Shown: positions 48,744 through 57,537, counted from the stretch's first letter. The stretch is DNA of 64,000 bases from an uncultured Porphyromonadaceae bacterium (GCA_946187345.1 CAMHQD010000003.1:25898-89897); one strand, 5' to 3'. The notes: generated from the sequence alone by a model not told the origin. A program made the numbers and translations.

Positions 48744-49352
48744 ATGGGCTATCATATTAAAATAATAGGTCTTGTAGTGTGCTTGATGCTGGCGGCGGCA
48801 TGCAGCCACGACAAGACCGCTATCGTTGACCATGCCATTGATCCGGAAGAGGTGCCCACGGTCACCAGCCATGATGTGCAGACGATTATCAGTGACAACG
48901 GCGTGACACGCTATCGCATCACCACGCCGCTATGGCTCATCTACGAGGAAGCGAAAGAACCTCATTGGATTTTCCCGAAGGGAGTGCTTGCCGAGGAACT
49001 CGACAGCGCTTACAATAACGCATCGACAATCCGCTGTGACAGCGCTTACTTTTTTGAGCGTAAACAATTATGGCATCTGACGGGCAATGTGCGCATGACC
49101 AACGTCAACGGTGATGTCATCATGACCAATGAAATCTACTGGGACCAGCATAAGCGCCAACTTTACAGCGAGTCCTTTATCCACATTGAGAAACAAGAAC
49201 GTGTTATCGAAGGGCGCGGCTATGTCAGCAACGAGAATTTCACCACATACACCCTGCGCAACGTTGAGGCCATTTTCCCCATCGATGAGGAACAACTTGG
49301 TATGCAAAACCAACCCGCCGCCCCAAATGATTCTACTCATCAGGCGTTATAG
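48744..49352 (+). CDS. lptC: LPS export lipoprotein LptC
   Basis: 202 residues. Lipobox LMLAAAC with Cys 20. LptC/OstA-like beta-jellyroll phrases: YRITTPLWLIYEEAKEPHWIFPKGVLAEEL, IRCDSAYFFERKQLWHLTGNVRMTNVNGDVIMTNEIYWDQHKRQLYSESFIHIEK, ERVIEGRGYVSNENFTTYTLRNVEAIFP. In Bacteroidetes LptC is the lipid- or membrane-anchored link passing LPS from LptB2FG to LptA. It follows the barrel gene by 80 bp in the coaX cluster. lptE is separate at 18 kb. Confidence 0.87.
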   Translation: MGYHIKIIGLVVCLMLAAACSHDKTAIVDHAIDPEEVPTVTSHDVQTIISDNGVTRYRITTPLWLIYEEAKEPHWIFPKGVLAEELDSAYNNASTIRCDSAYFFERKQLWHLTGNVRMTNVNGDVIMTNEIYWDQHKRQLYSESFIHIEKQERVIEGRGYVSNENFTTYTLRNVEAIFPIDEEQLGMQNQPAAPNDSTHQAL

Positions 49353-49632
49353 GCCACCAAGAGTCACTAACTAACATATCTCACATACCTTAATTAAAGA
49401 GGGTGGGATTTGTGTGGTTAGTGGGTAACTTCAAATCATTTTTGTCTTTTACTGAGAGGTTTTCCACTCGGTGATAGTGCGGCGCGTCGGGTCGACGAGC
49501 ACGCCCGTAGAACGTGTTGAACAGAGAGCGGATTTCGCCCAACTTCTTATAATAAATAATACTGATAAATCTAAAATCACAAGAAGATCGCGTGACCGTT
49601 GGTCGGTAAAATCGCCGTAATCGTCTATTTGA
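49353..49632. other. Gene-free stretch with a possible gene remnant
   Basis: About 340 bp lie between lptC and the receptor ATG. Most is AT-rich without signal. On the minus strand 49455-49545 is GC-rich and reads as a plausible C-terminus (TGVLVDPTRRTITEWKTSQ then stop), but no start or upstream coding part is present; it may be the remnant of a lost gene. Confidence 0.35.
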
Positions 49633-49664
49633 TTTGTACGGTTGGAAAGCCCTTACTAATTTTG
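49633..49664 (+). promoter_or_regulatory. Promoter of the TonB-dependent-type receptor
   Basis: TTTG at 49633-49636, 20-bp spacer, TAATTTTG at 49657-49664; 31 bp before the ATG at 49695. Confidence 0.85.
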
Positions 49665-49694
49665 CATTGTGAAAAAACGTGTAATTTCGATTTT

Positions 49695-52600
49695 ATGAAA
49701 GCAATATCCTCAAACTGCCAGGCCAAGGCCTACGATGGACCCAATAAAATGTGTCTTTATAACATCTTGCGTGCCGCGTGCTGTCTGCTGATGTGCTGGG
49801 CAACCCTATCGGCACCTGCGGCTGTGATTAATGGCGTGGTCGTTGACCAAGCCGACACCACGGCACTCATTGGCGCTACGGTGCGTCTGCTGCGCGCCAA
49901 TGCCGACAGCACCTTTGTCAAGGGTGAGGTGACCGATGTGAATGGCCTGTTTAATATCAAAGGTGTCAAGCAAGGCAAATACCTGCTGCAAGTCGACTAT
50001 ATCGGCTACACACGCCGCTTGAGCCACGTGAGCGTGGGCAAGGACGGCCGCGATGTGAACATGGGTGTGATTACGCTTGATGCCGATGGCATCAGTTTGG
50101 CCGGTATCGAGGTGGTGGGCGTCAAGAGTGCCATCACCGTCAAGGAGGACACCATCGAGTTTAACGCCGACAGTTACAAACTGCAGACCAACGCTGTGGT
50201 GGAGGACCTGCTCAAACGACTGCCCGGAGTTGAAGTTGGTTCAGACGGCAAAATCACCGCCAACGGCAAAGAGGTAAAGAAAATCCTCATCGACGGCAAG
50301 GAATTTTTCTCCGACGACCCGACGGTGGCCAGCAAAAACATTCCGGCCGACATGATTGACAAGTTACAAGTTGTTGACCGTAAGAGCGACCTGGCGCGCC
50401 TGACGGGTGTGGACGACGGCGAGGATGAGACAGTCATCAACCTGACGGTGAAGAAGGGAATGAATAACGGATGGTTCGGCACGGTGACCGGCGGCTACGG
50501 CACGGGCAACCACTACGCCGGCACACTGATGGCCAACTACTTCCACGACGGCAACCAGTTCACGCTATTAGGTGGCGGCAACAACACCAACAATCTGGGA
50601 GTGGGTGACGGCGGCCAAGGACGTTTCCAGCGCTTTGGCGGCGACCGTGGCGTGACCAAGAGCCAATATGTGGGCATCAACTTTAACGTGGGCAGCAAGG
50701 ACGAGGACCGCCTGAGGGTGGGCGGCGACGTGATGTATAGCCACACCGACCGCGACACGCAGACAACGCGCAACCGGCAGTACCTGTTCACTGACTCGGT
50801 GAGTTACTACGACGCGCAGACCCTCGCCCGCGACAAGGGACACAACCTGCGCGGCGACTTCCGCCTGAAGTGGGAAATGGATACGCTCAACACGCTCGAG
50901 TTCCGCCCCAACTTCTCGCTGAACTTCTCCAACAGCACCAAGGATGAGTTGTCGCTCACCCGCGCCGGCGACGCGGAGCGCACCGAAGTGAACCGCAGTT
51001 CGAGCGACTACGACAACGATGGCAAGAGTTACGAGTTCGGCGGTCAGGTTGTTTACAACCGCAAGGCGGCCAGCCGTCCGGGTCGCAGTTTCAGCGCGCA
51101 GTTGCGCTACACTTTCAGCCGCGTGAACGAGGACGGCAACACTTACACCAACAACGTGTACTACCTCAAGGACGACGAGGACCAGACGATTGACCAGGTG
51201 TATGCCAACCACCGCACGACCAATGGCGTGAACGGCCGCCTGACGTGGACCGAGCCGCTGGGCAACGTGCGTAACGCGCGTTTCCTCGAGTTCGCCTACA
51301 TGGGCAACTATCGCTACAACAAGGCCACCAAGAGCGTGTATGACATCACGCGAGGGGAGGCCGCCGCACCTATCAACCTTTCAGCCCTGTCGCCGTTGCG
51401 CAGTCCCGTGCTGCGCCGCATGCTGGCCGAGGAGTACGGCACTGACGTGCTGCGCGATCCGCTGCTGCTGGCCGAGGTTGTCGAGGACGCATTGGGCCCG
51501 GAACTGAGCCGCGCCTTCAACGAGCGCCTGAGCAACGACTTCCGAAACACCTACTACAACCAGTCGTTCCAACTGGGCTTCAGGCAGGTGCGCAAGGCCT
51601 ATAACCTGAACGTGGGCCTCACCGTGAACAGCGCCATGAGCAAAAGCCGCGATTTGATTAACAACGCTCGCGACATCCCCAGCCGATGGGTGTGGAGCGT
51701 GGCACCCTACGCGCGTTTCCGCTACAAGTTCAGCAAGACGCGCAACCTCAATATCAACTACCGCTCCCGCTCCACCCAGCCCACTATCGCCCAGTTGCAA
51801 CCGGTGGCCGACGAGAGCAACCCGTTGAACATCGTGGTGGGTAATCCGTCACTGAAGCCCACTTTCAGCCACCGGCTGAACATACGCTTCAGCGACTTTG
51901 ACCAGCGGGCGCAACGCAACATCATGGCGATGCTCAACGTGAACGTGGAGCAGAACAGCATTATCTCCACCACTGACTATGACTCGACCACCGGCGGCCG
52001 CCGGACGACCTACGCCAACGTTGGTGGCGTGTGGAACGCGATGGCTATGAATCTGCTCAGCCTGCCTTTCGGCAGCCGCAAGACGTGGTACTTCACGTCG
52101 CACGCCTTCCTGCGCTATGCCCGCGCCAAGGGTTACAACAACGGCAACATCAACACGAGCAACACGTTCTCCATCAACTATTCACCCGGTTTGGCATTCC
52201 GCAACGGCGAGTTTGACATCGAGTTGCGCCCGCGCTACAATTTCCAGACGACCAACAACTCACTGGGCAACATCAGCGACCGCAATGTGCACACCTACGG
52301 CGGCCAGTTCAACGCGACTTACAACGCGCCATTTGGCCTTGTGGTGGCAACTGACCTCACATACTCAAACACCAGCGGCTATAGCGACGGCTACAACGCG
52401 AGCCAGTGGCTGTGGAACGGCTCGGTGAGTTATCAGATGCTGCGCGACAAGTCGTTGTCACTCACCCTGAGCGTCTATGACATTCTCGGGCAGCGCAAGA
52501 CCATCAACCGCAACGTCACCGCTAACTATATCGAGGACGTCGCCTATAACTCACTCACCCGCTACGGTATGCTCACTGTCACCTACCGCTTCTCTTCCTT

Positions 52601-52730
52601 CAAGAAGGGCGAGGAGCCCAAACTGAAAGGTGACGATGACTGGGGTCCGCGCGGCGGCGGTCGGCCTGGCGGAGGCCCCGGCGGCGGACGGCCGGGCGGC
52701 TGGGGTGGCGGACGCCCCGGTGGCTGGTAA
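49695..52730 (+). CDS. Large outer-membrane receptor with carboxypeptidase-regulatory-like domain
   Basis: 1011 residues from ATG 49695; ATG 49749 (MCLYNILRAACCLLMCW) would give a more compact signal peptide. After the signal comes a CarboxypepD_reg-like beta-sandwich (INGVVVDQADTTALIGATVRLL, VNGLFNIKGVKQGKYLLQVDYIGYTR), a plug-like region (VVEDLLKRLPGVEVGSDGKITANGKEVKKILIDGKEFF) and a 22-strand-type barrel of about 700 residues. The tail is Gly/Arg/Pro-rich (GRPGGGPGG-type). This belongs to the TonB-dependent or outer-membrane-barrel family without an obvious SusD partner, so it is not a SusCD pair. Cargo unknown. Codons near 49717-49735 resemble the GGCCAAGGCC repeat module. Confidence 0.85.
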   Translation: MKAISSNCQAKAYDGPNKMCLYNILRAACCLLMCWATLSAPAAVINGVVVDQADTTALIGATVRLLRANADSTFVKGEVTDVNGLFNIKGVKQGKYLLQVDYIGYTRRLSHVSVGKDGRDVNMGVITLDADGISLAGIEVVGVKSAITVKEDTIEFNADSYKLQTNAVVEDLLKRLPGVEVGSDGKITANGKEVKKILIDGKEFFSDDPTVASKNIPADMIDKLQVVDRKSDLARLTGVDDGEDETVINLTVKKGMNNGWFGTVTGGYGTGNHYAGTLMANYFHDGNQFTLLGGGNNTNNLGVGDGGQGRFQRFGGDRGVTKSQYVGINFNVGSKDEDRLRVGGDVMYSHTDRDTQTTRNRQYLFTDSVSYYDAQTLARDKGHNLRGDFRLKWEMDTLNTLEFRPNFSLNFSNSTKDELSLTRAGDAERTEVNRSSSDYDNDGKSYEFGGQVVYNRKAASRPGRSFSAQLRYTFSRVNEDGNTYTNNVYYLKDDEDQTIDQVYANHRTTNGVNGRLTWTEPLGNVRNARFLEFAYMGNYRYNKATKSVYDITRGEAAAPINLSALSPLRSPVLRRMLAEEYGTDVLRDPLLLAEVVEDALGPELSRAFNERLSNDFRNTYYNQSFQLGFRQVRKAYNLNVGLTVNSAMSKSRDLINNARDIPSRWVWSVAPYARFRYKFSKTRNLNINYRSRSTQPTIAQLQPVADESNPLNIVVGNPSLKPTFSHRLNIRFSDFDQRAQRNIMAMLNVNVEQNSIISTTDYDSTTGGRRTTYANVGGVWNAMAMNLLSLPFGSRKTWYFTSHAFLRYARAKGYNNGNINTSNTFSINYSPGLAFRNGEFDIELRPRYNFQTTNNSLGNISDRNVHTYGGQFNATYNAPFGLVVATDLTYSNTSGYSDGYNASQWLWNGSVSYQMLRDKSLSLTLSVYDILGQRKTINRNVTANYIEDVAYNSLTRYGMLTVTYRFSSFKKGEEPKLKGDDDWGPRGGGRPGGGPGGGRPGGWGGGRPGGW

Positions 52731-52756
52731 GCAAACGTGTAGCATAAAGCAGAAAA

Positions 52757-52811
52757 TAGCGTAAACGTGCTGAAGGTGGTAAAATTCCACACTTTTAGCA
52801 CGTTTACGCTA
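52757..52811. terminator. Bidirectional hairpin between receptor and ABC permease
   Basis: Arms start TAGCGTAAACGTGCT and end AGCACGTTTACGCTA, with partial pairing continuing into AAGGTGG/CCACACTT. Lies between the converging receptor and permease genes, as expected for a shared terminator. Confidence 0.8.
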
Positions 52812-52835
52812 AATTTATCTTTGATAAGGTGGCGG

Positions 52836-54173
52836 TCAACCTTTAATCCAGAGGAAGATGTCTTTGAAGCCGAACTTCTTGCCGTAGCGCAAGATGCCGG
52901 TGCGGTAGATGCGCGCGGCAAGCCACGTGATGGCGATGGCGGTGCCGAAGAGGATTGCCACACTCAGGGCCAACTCCCACATCGGCACGTCGTAGGGCAA
53001 CCGCACCATCATCACCACCGGCGAGGTGAACGGTATCATCGAGCACCAGAACGCCATAGGTCCACTCGGGTTCTCGATGCAGCCCATGCCGGCATAAAGG
53101 GCGATAACCATCAGGATAACAACGGGCAGGGTGAACTGCGAGGCGTCGCTGGCCTGGTCCACGGCACTGCCAAAGCCGGCGAACAGGCTGGCGTAGAGCA
53201 GATAACCACCGATAAAGTACAGTACAAAGGCGACGAGAATCTGAACGTAATTCACACCCATGATGCCGGTCATCACGCGTGACATCGCGTCACCATCGGC
53301 CACCTCGACAACGGCATCGGCACCGCCGGGCAGGTTGGCGACCTCGGCTGCAGCCATTGTCGACGGGTCAACGCTATCCGCGGCCATCGAGCCGCCCACC
53401 ATTGCCACGATAATGAGGATAACCACCCACACGGCAAATTGGGTGAGCCCCACAAGCCCCACGCCGATAATCTTGCCCATCATCAGTTGGAACGGCTTGC
53501 AACTGCTCACGACAACCTCCACGATGCGGTTGGTTTTCTCCTCAATCACGCCATTCATAATCATGGCGCCGTAACTGAGCACAAACATATATGTGACAAA
53601 GGCTAAAATCAAGCCGATTGCCAGGGCAATCTCTGTGCTGGTCTCCTCTTCGCTGCCGTCGGCGCTCCACCGCACACTCTTGAGGTCGACATTGGCGGTG
53701 GCCTTGTTGACCATCTCGGCCATGCCGGGCACGCCGTAGGCGGCGATGCGGCGGGCGGTGATGGTGTCGCTCAACTGGCGGGTGATGTGGCTCTTGAGGC
53801 TCACGGCGATGGTGTTCTCGCTATAGACGGTGACCTGTGGCACGCTGTCCACATCGGCCGGAATGACCACAACGGCCTCGATTTTGCCGTCGGCCTTGTC
53901 GTAGCAGGCACGCGGGTCGGCGGCATCGGCACCGGTGAGCGGCACGAAGTGATACAGTTCGTCGTCGGCAATCGCGCCGCCATATTGGCCGCTGTTGTCA
54001 ACCACGGCCACGGTGAGTTGCTCGCTGCCGCTGCGGTTAAAATACTCAATGGCGATGGGTATTAAGCCCACCAGCACAATAAGAAACGGCATGAGAAGCG
54101 TCATGACGATGAACGACTTCTTGCCCACAATCGCCATGTATTCCCGCACTATAATCAGTTTCAGTTTTTCCAT
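52836..54173 (-). CDS. ABC transporter permease (NatB/YhaP-like)
   Basis: 445 residues. ABC-2 membrane protein: helix near residue 20-40 (SFIVMTLLMPFLIVLVGLIPIAIEYF), a large extracytoplasmic domain (about 130 residues), then five helices including GLILAFVTYMFVLSYGAMIMNGVIEEKTNRIVEVVVSS, the NatB-type signature. Pairs with the ATPase 197 bp upstream. NatAB-like exporters move sodium, drugs or peptides; substrate here unknown. A TTGAG element separates the two genes. Confidence 0.88.
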   Translation of the reverse strand: MEKLKLIIVREYMAIVGKKSFIVMTLLMPFLIVLVGLIPIAIEYFNRSGSEQLTVAVVDNSGQYGGAIADDELYHFVPLTGADAADPRACYDKADGKIEAVVVIPADVDSVPQVTVYSENTIAVSLKSHITRQLSDTITARRIAAYGVPGMAEMVNKATANVDLKSVRWSADGSEEETSTEIALAIGLILAFVTYMFVLSYGAMIMNGVIEEKTNRIVEVVVSSCKPFQLMMGKIIGVGLVGLTQFAVWVVILIIVAMVGGSMAADSVDPSTMAAAEVANLPGGADAVVEVADGDAMSRVMTGIMGVNYVQILVAFVLYFIGGYLLYASLFAGFGSAVDQASDASQFTLPVVILMVIALYAGMGCIENPSGPMAFWCSMIPFTSPVVMMVRLPYDVPMWELALSVAILFGTAIAITWLAARIYRTGILRYGKKFGFKDIFLWIKG

Positions 54174-54187
54174 AATCGTTTTGTTAA

Positions 54188-54376
54188 TGGTTGAGAGGTT
54201 GAGAGGTTGAGGGGTTGAGAGGTTGAGCCTCGAAGTGGGCAGAATAAATTCTGCCCCTACAAGCGCTCGGGGATAATAGTCTTGTCGTCACAGGCGGCCA
54301 GGCCAAGGCCAGGCCCTACAATTATTCCCAATCGAGATAGCGATTGGCTCAACCCCTCAACGCTCAACCTCTAAAC
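54188..54376. repeat. TTGAG composite inverted element, copy 5
   Basis: Left: five GGTTGAGA-type octamers ending GGTTGAGCC. Centre: GGGCAGAATAAATTCTGCCC palindrome, GGCCAGGCCAAGGCCAGGCC, and hairpin CCAATCG-AGATAG-CGATTGG. Right: CTCAAC units containing the ATPase stop codon (54371-54373). Its centre is nearly identical, in inverted orientation, to 59361-59488. Confidence 0.85.
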
Positions 54377-55276
54377 CTCTTGTTTGACGGTTTCGACAAA
54401 GATTTCGTGCATCGAGGGGAGGACTTCGGTAAAGCCGGTGAGCGTGTAGCGCTCGTTGAGGCATGCGATGGCCTCGCGCACGGTGACGCCCTCGTTGAGT
54501 CGCACGAGCGTGTCGCGCCGGCCGGCCTCGGCCGGCAACACGGTGAAGAGCGACGGGTCGGCCTCCACCCGCTGGCCACGGTCGACGCTCACGGCGATGA
54601 CGTTCTTCTTGTGATTGCGGCGGATGTCGTCAACGCGGCCTTGCAGCACGACCTTGGAGTGGTTGATTAATGAGATTTCCTCACAGATGGCCTCCACGCT
54701 CTCCATGTTGTGGGTCGAGAAGAGGATGGTGCTACCCTGGTCGCGCAAGCGCAGGATTTCGGCCTTGAGTTGGTCGGCGTTCACGGGGTCGAAGCCGCTG
54801 AACGGCTCGTCGAAGATGAGCAACTCGGGACGGTGGATGACGGTGGCGATAAACTGCACCTTTTGCTGCATACCCTTGCTCAAGGCTTCCACCTTCTTGT
54901 CGCGCCACTCGCTCAGGTCAAACCGCTCGAGCCAGTCAAGCATTGCCATGATGGCGTCGCCCTTGCTCATGCCCTTGAGGCGCGCCAAATAGACGATCTC
55001 GTCGCCCACGTTCATTTTCTTGTACAGGCCGCGCTCTTCGGGCAGGTAGCCGATGCGGGCCACATCGTCGCGGCGCATGGGGCGGCCGCCGATGCTCACC
55101 GTGCCCTCGTCGGGGTCGGTAATCTGGTTGATGATGCGGATGAGCGATGTCTTGCCCGCGCCGTTGGGGCCAAGCAGACCGTAGATGCTGCCCTGCGGCA
55201 CATTGAGGCTCACGTGGTCGAGGGCAGTGTGGCCGCTGTAGCGCTTCACCACATCGTTGACTTCAATAAAACCCAT
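54371..55276 (-). CDS. ABC transporter ATP-binding protein (NatA-like)
   Basis: 301 residues. Walker A GLLGPNGAGKTSLIRII, Q-loop, signature LSKGMQQKVQFIATVIHRPELLIFDEPFSGFDP (signature plus Walker B), and H-loop FSTHNMESVEAICEEI, followed by a DUF4162-like C-terminal domain (VVLQGRVDDIRRNHKKNVIAVS). It drives the NatB-like permease encoded downstream. The C-terminal residues KQEV and the stop are in the edge of a TTGAG element. Upstream lies a heptamer composite. Confidence 0.92.
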   Translation of the reverse strand: MGFIEVNDVVKRYSGHTALDHVSLNVPQGSIYGLLGPNGAGKTSLIRIINQITDPDEGTVSIGGRPMRRDDVARIGYLPEERGLYKKMNVGDEIVYLARLKGMSKGDAIMAMLDWLERFDLSEWRDKKVEALSKGMQQKVQFIATVIHRPELLIFDEPFSGFDPVNADQLKAEILRLRDQGSTILFSTHNMESVEAICEEISLINHSKVVLQGRVDDIRRNHKKNVIAVSVDRGQRVEADPSLFTVLPAEAGRRDTLVRLNEGVTVREAIACLNERYTLTGFTEVLPSMHEIFVETVKQEV

Positions 55277-55281
55277 TGTCT

Positions 55282-55364
55282 AATTCATAATTCTTAATTC
55301 ATAATTCATAATTAACATGAACAATCGGTCGAGCGCTCAATTATGAATTATGCATTGTGAATTG
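55282..55364. repeat. Inverted AATTCAT heptamer composite
   Basis: Left array AATTCAT, AATTCTT, AATTCAT, AATTCAT (55282-55309); right array ATTATGA, ATTATGC, ATTGTGA, ATTG (55340-55364), the inverted form. The core between them is GAACAATCGGTCGAGCGCTC. It fills the gap between the ATPase start and the panB stop. Confidence 0.85.
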
Positions 55365-56186
55365 TTAATAACTCTCGTCGGCGGTTGGGAAGGCGCCGCT
55401 TTTGACGTCGCTGATGTAGTTGCCCACACTGTTGATCATCTGCTCGCCCATGTGGTCATACAGGCGTAGGAACTTGGGTTTGAAGCCCATATTCAGTCCC
55501 AGCATATCTTGCATGACGAGCACCTGTCCGTCGGTGCCGGCTCCGGCGCCGATGCCGATGGTGGGGATGGCGATAGAGCGGGTGACACGCGCGGCAAGTT
55601 CGGCGGGGATTTTCTCCATCACGAGCATAAAGCAACCGGCCTGACTCAGGGCTTGCGCGTCGATGAGCAGGCGCTGGGCTTCTTCGTCGGTGGTGGCGCG
55701 CGTGGCGTAACTGCCAAACTGGTTGATGCTTTGCGGCGTCAGGCCCAGGTGGGCACACACGGGGATTCCGGCCCTGAGGATCATCTTCACGTTGTCGAGG
55801 ATTTCGCGGCCACCCTCCAACTTCACGCCATCGGCGCCGGTCTCCTGCATGATGCGCACCGCGTTGCGCTGCGCGTCAATCGGGTCGCCCTGATAGGTGC
55901 CAAACGGCATATCAATGAGCACGAGGGCTCGCTTGCAGGCGCGCACCACGCTGCGGCCGTAGATAATCATCTCATCCAGAGTGATGGGCACCGTCGTCAG
56001 GTTGCCCTGCATCACGTTGCTGGCGCTGTCGCCAACGAGAATCACATCGATGCCCGCCTGGTCAAGCAGCGAGGCCATCGTGAAGTCATAACCGGTGAGC
56101 ATGGCGATTTTCTCGCCGGCCGCCTTCATGTCGCGCACGCGCTTGGTGGTCACCTTACGCGCGTCAGTAATAGTATAAGTCGACAT
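55365..56186 (-). CDS. panB: 3-methyl-2-oxobutanoate hydroxymethyltransferase
   Basis: 273 residues. Makes ketopantoate with methylene-THF in pantothenate/CoA synthesis. KIAMLTGYDFTMASLLDQAGIDVILVGDSASNVMQGN (metal Asp), DMPFGTYQG, ADGVKLEGGREI, GIPVCAHLGLTPQSINQFGSY, LVMEKIPAELAARVT and PTIGIGAGAGTDGQVLVMQDMLG. Complete family length. Start ATG 56186 (MSTYTITDARKVTTKRVRD). A -7 box lies 100 bp upstream. The stop TAA at 55365-55367 abuts the heptamer composite. Confidence 0.96.
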   Translation of the reverse strand: MSTYTITDARKVTTKRVRDMKAAGEKIAMLTGYDFTMASLLDQAGIDVILVGDSASNVMQGNLTTVPITLDEMIIYGRSVVRACKRALVLIDMPFGTYQGDPIDAQRNAVRIMQETGADGVKLEGGREILDNVKMILRAGIPVCAHLGLTPQSINQFGSYATRATTDEEAQRLLIDAQALSQAGCFMLVMEKIPAELAARVTRSIAIPTIGIGAGAGTDGQVLVMQDMLGLNMGFKPKFLRLYDHMGEQMINSVGNYISDVKSGAFPTADESY

Positions 56187-56285
56187 CTGGTTTTTATTAA
56201 TATTTTTGACAAAGGGGCGTAAGTTTTATCACATGAACCCCAGTAAAAACTTTTGTTCTTTTGTCCTTATGTCCAAAATGCGCTG

Positions 56286-56293
56286 CAAAATTA
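56286..56293 (-). promoter_or_regulatory. -7 box of panB
   Basis: Minus-strand TAATTTTG inside GCAAAATTACTGCTTTTT; the same 18-bp block recurs at 56481-56498, in the same orientation. Confidence 0.6.
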
Positions 56294-56324
56294 CTGCTTT
56301 TTTATTTATAGCAAGTATATATAA

Positions 56325-56356
56325 TAAAAAAAATCCCCGACATCACGTCGTGGATT
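56325..56356 (-). terminator. Rho-independent terminator upstream of panB
   Basis: On the minus strand: AATCC and CGAC pair with GTCG and GGATT around a short loop, followed by a T8 run. It would end a transcript from the promoter at 56482-56489. Confidence 0.7.
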
Positions 56357-56476
56357 GCTTAACTAACCATTTGTAGTACCATTAAACATAAACCTTAAAA
56401 CAATCTTTCAAACTATGCGGCCGTCATCCCGACGACCACCATAATCGCTAACCTTAAAAACTAATACCATGAAAAC
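56326..56476 (-). ncRNA. Candidate small transcript between nadK and panB
   Basis: A -7 box (56482-56489) and a strong terminator (56325-56356) bracket about 150 nt on the minus strand with no long frame. It contains the hairpin GGTCGTC-GGGAT-GACGGCC and two TTTTAAGGTT blocks. A 20-codon frame (MVLVFKVSDYGGRRDDGRIV, 56408-56470) begins about 12 nt after the box, so it could be a small mRNA or leader peptide rather than a non-coding RNA. No family recognised. Confidence 0.5.
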
Positions 56477-56481
56477 CGATG

Positions 56482-56489
56482 CAAAATTA
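56482..56489 (-). promoter_or_regulatory. -7 box of the small transcript
   Basis: Minus-strand TAATTTTG within a direct copy of the panB promoter block (GCAAAATTACTGCTTTTT). No TTTG at 20 bp. Confidence 0.55.
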
Positions 56490-56598
56490 CTGCTTTTTAT
56501 GTTATAAAACATAATTTCGAGCAACAAATTTGTAGCATTTAACTAATATTTAACACTTATAGCCCAAAATCGCCCCATTTGTTAATAAATTTAACAGT

Positions 56599-56640
56599 TA
56601 GATGTTAGATATTAGATGTTAGATGTTAGATGTTAGATGC
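56599..56640. repeat. GTTAGAT heptamer array at the 3' end of nadK
   Basis: Six period-7 units, GTTAGAT with one ATTAGAT. Two TCTAAAA units on its right are the inverted form and encode the last NadK residues (NFRF) and stop. Confidence 0.85.
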
Positions 56641-56644
56641 GCGT

Positions 56645-57511
56645 CTAAAATCTAAAATTGCCCCAGAGCAGTTTCTGGCGAAGCGTCGAGGCAAAGTTCG
56701 CGTCAAGCGGCAGCACAATGTGGGCACGGTATGGCGCCGTACAGACCGTTACTGTGGCTCCGGCGGGGCACACGAGACTGTTGCCGTCGAGCGAGAGCAT
56801 AAAGTTGGACGCGCGCGAGCGCGTGGTAATCGTCACGCGGCTATCGTCGCGCACCACCAGCGGACGCATCGTCAGCGCATGGGGCGACACAGGCGAGAGC
56901 ACCATGCAACTCGTTGTGGGCTCGAGGATTGGCCCGCCGGCACTCATGTTATAGGCTGTACTGCCAGTTGGAGTGCTGATGACAAGTCCGTCGCCAACGT
57001 ATGTCGTCAATGGTTCGCCGCGCAACTGTGTCTCCATCTCAATCACGCTGCTCGTGTCATGGCGCAGGATGGCCACCTCGTTTAAGGCATACGGCGAGGC
57101 GATTTCCGCCGCGTCACATTCCACCTGCAGCATCATGCGTTGTTCGATGCGGTAACGGCCGTCAGCAATCGCCGCCACCATTTGCGGACCGCGTGCCAGA
57201 GTGGAGGCTGTCAGGTAGCCTAAGTGGCCGGCGTTTAGTCCGAGGATTGGTTTCTCAAGCGGAGCAGTGGCGTGGGCGGTGTGCAATAAAGTGCCGTCGC
57301 CACCCAGGCTCACCAGCAGGTCAGCCTCGGCCGCCCGCGACACCGGCAATGCCGGCAACGACGCGCACCGCAGTCCCGCAGTGGCCACCCATCGGTGGAA
57401 CGACTCCTCAAGAGCCACAGTGGCACCCCCACCCGACAGCGCGCTCACCAGTTCGTCTACCTGCGGCAGCACATCCTGCAGGTAACTGTTGCCGAAAATC
57501 AAGACCTTCAT
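56645..57511 (-). CDS. nadK: NAD kinase
   Basis: 288 residues. Phosphorylates NAD to NADP. Motifs: LLVSLGGDGTLLHTAH (GGDGT), ILGLNAGHLGYLTA, ALNEVAILRHDTSSVIEMETQL, GDGLVISTPTGSTAYNMSAGGPILEP and LSPVSPHALTMRPLVVRDDSRV, DGN in the C-terminal part. The extreme C-terminus and stop codon come from the edge of a TCTAAAA/GTTAGAT heptamer composite. The -7 box is at 57650-57657, giving a leader of about 135 nt that includes the TAGTCGT array. Divergent from pdxJ. Confidence 0.95.
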   Translation of the reverse strand: MKVLIFGNSYLQDVLPQVDELVSALSGGGATVALEESFHRWVATAGLRCASLPALPVSRAAEADLLVSLGGDGTLLHTAHATAPLEKPILGLNAGHLGYLTASTLARGPQMVAAIADGRYRIEQRMMLQVECDAAEIASPYALNEVAILRHDTSSVIEMETQLRGEPLTTYVGDGLVISTPTGSTAYNMSAGGPILEPTTSCMVLSPVSPHALTMRPLVVRDDSRVTITTRSRASNFMLSLDGNSLVCPAGATVTVCTAPYRAHIVLPLDANFASTLRQKLLWGNFRF

Positions 57512-57513
57512 AA

Positions 57514-57537
57514 TAGTCGTTAGTTATTAGTCGTTAG
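57514..57537. repeat. TAGTCGT heptamer array upstream of nadK
   Basis: TAGTCGT, TAGTTAT, TAGTCGT, TAG; begins 3 bp from the nadK start codon. Same family as the array before frr. Confidence 0.75.

Noticed and set aside
49599..49694. Upstream extension of the receptor gene to an earlier in-frame ATG
   Set aside because: It would run through a clear -33/-7 promoter; starts after the promoter give a signal peptide.
54188..54228. CRISPR array suggested by regular GGTTGAG repeats
   Set aside because: Units are 8 bp with no spacers and no cas genes; it is a tandem array within a composite element.
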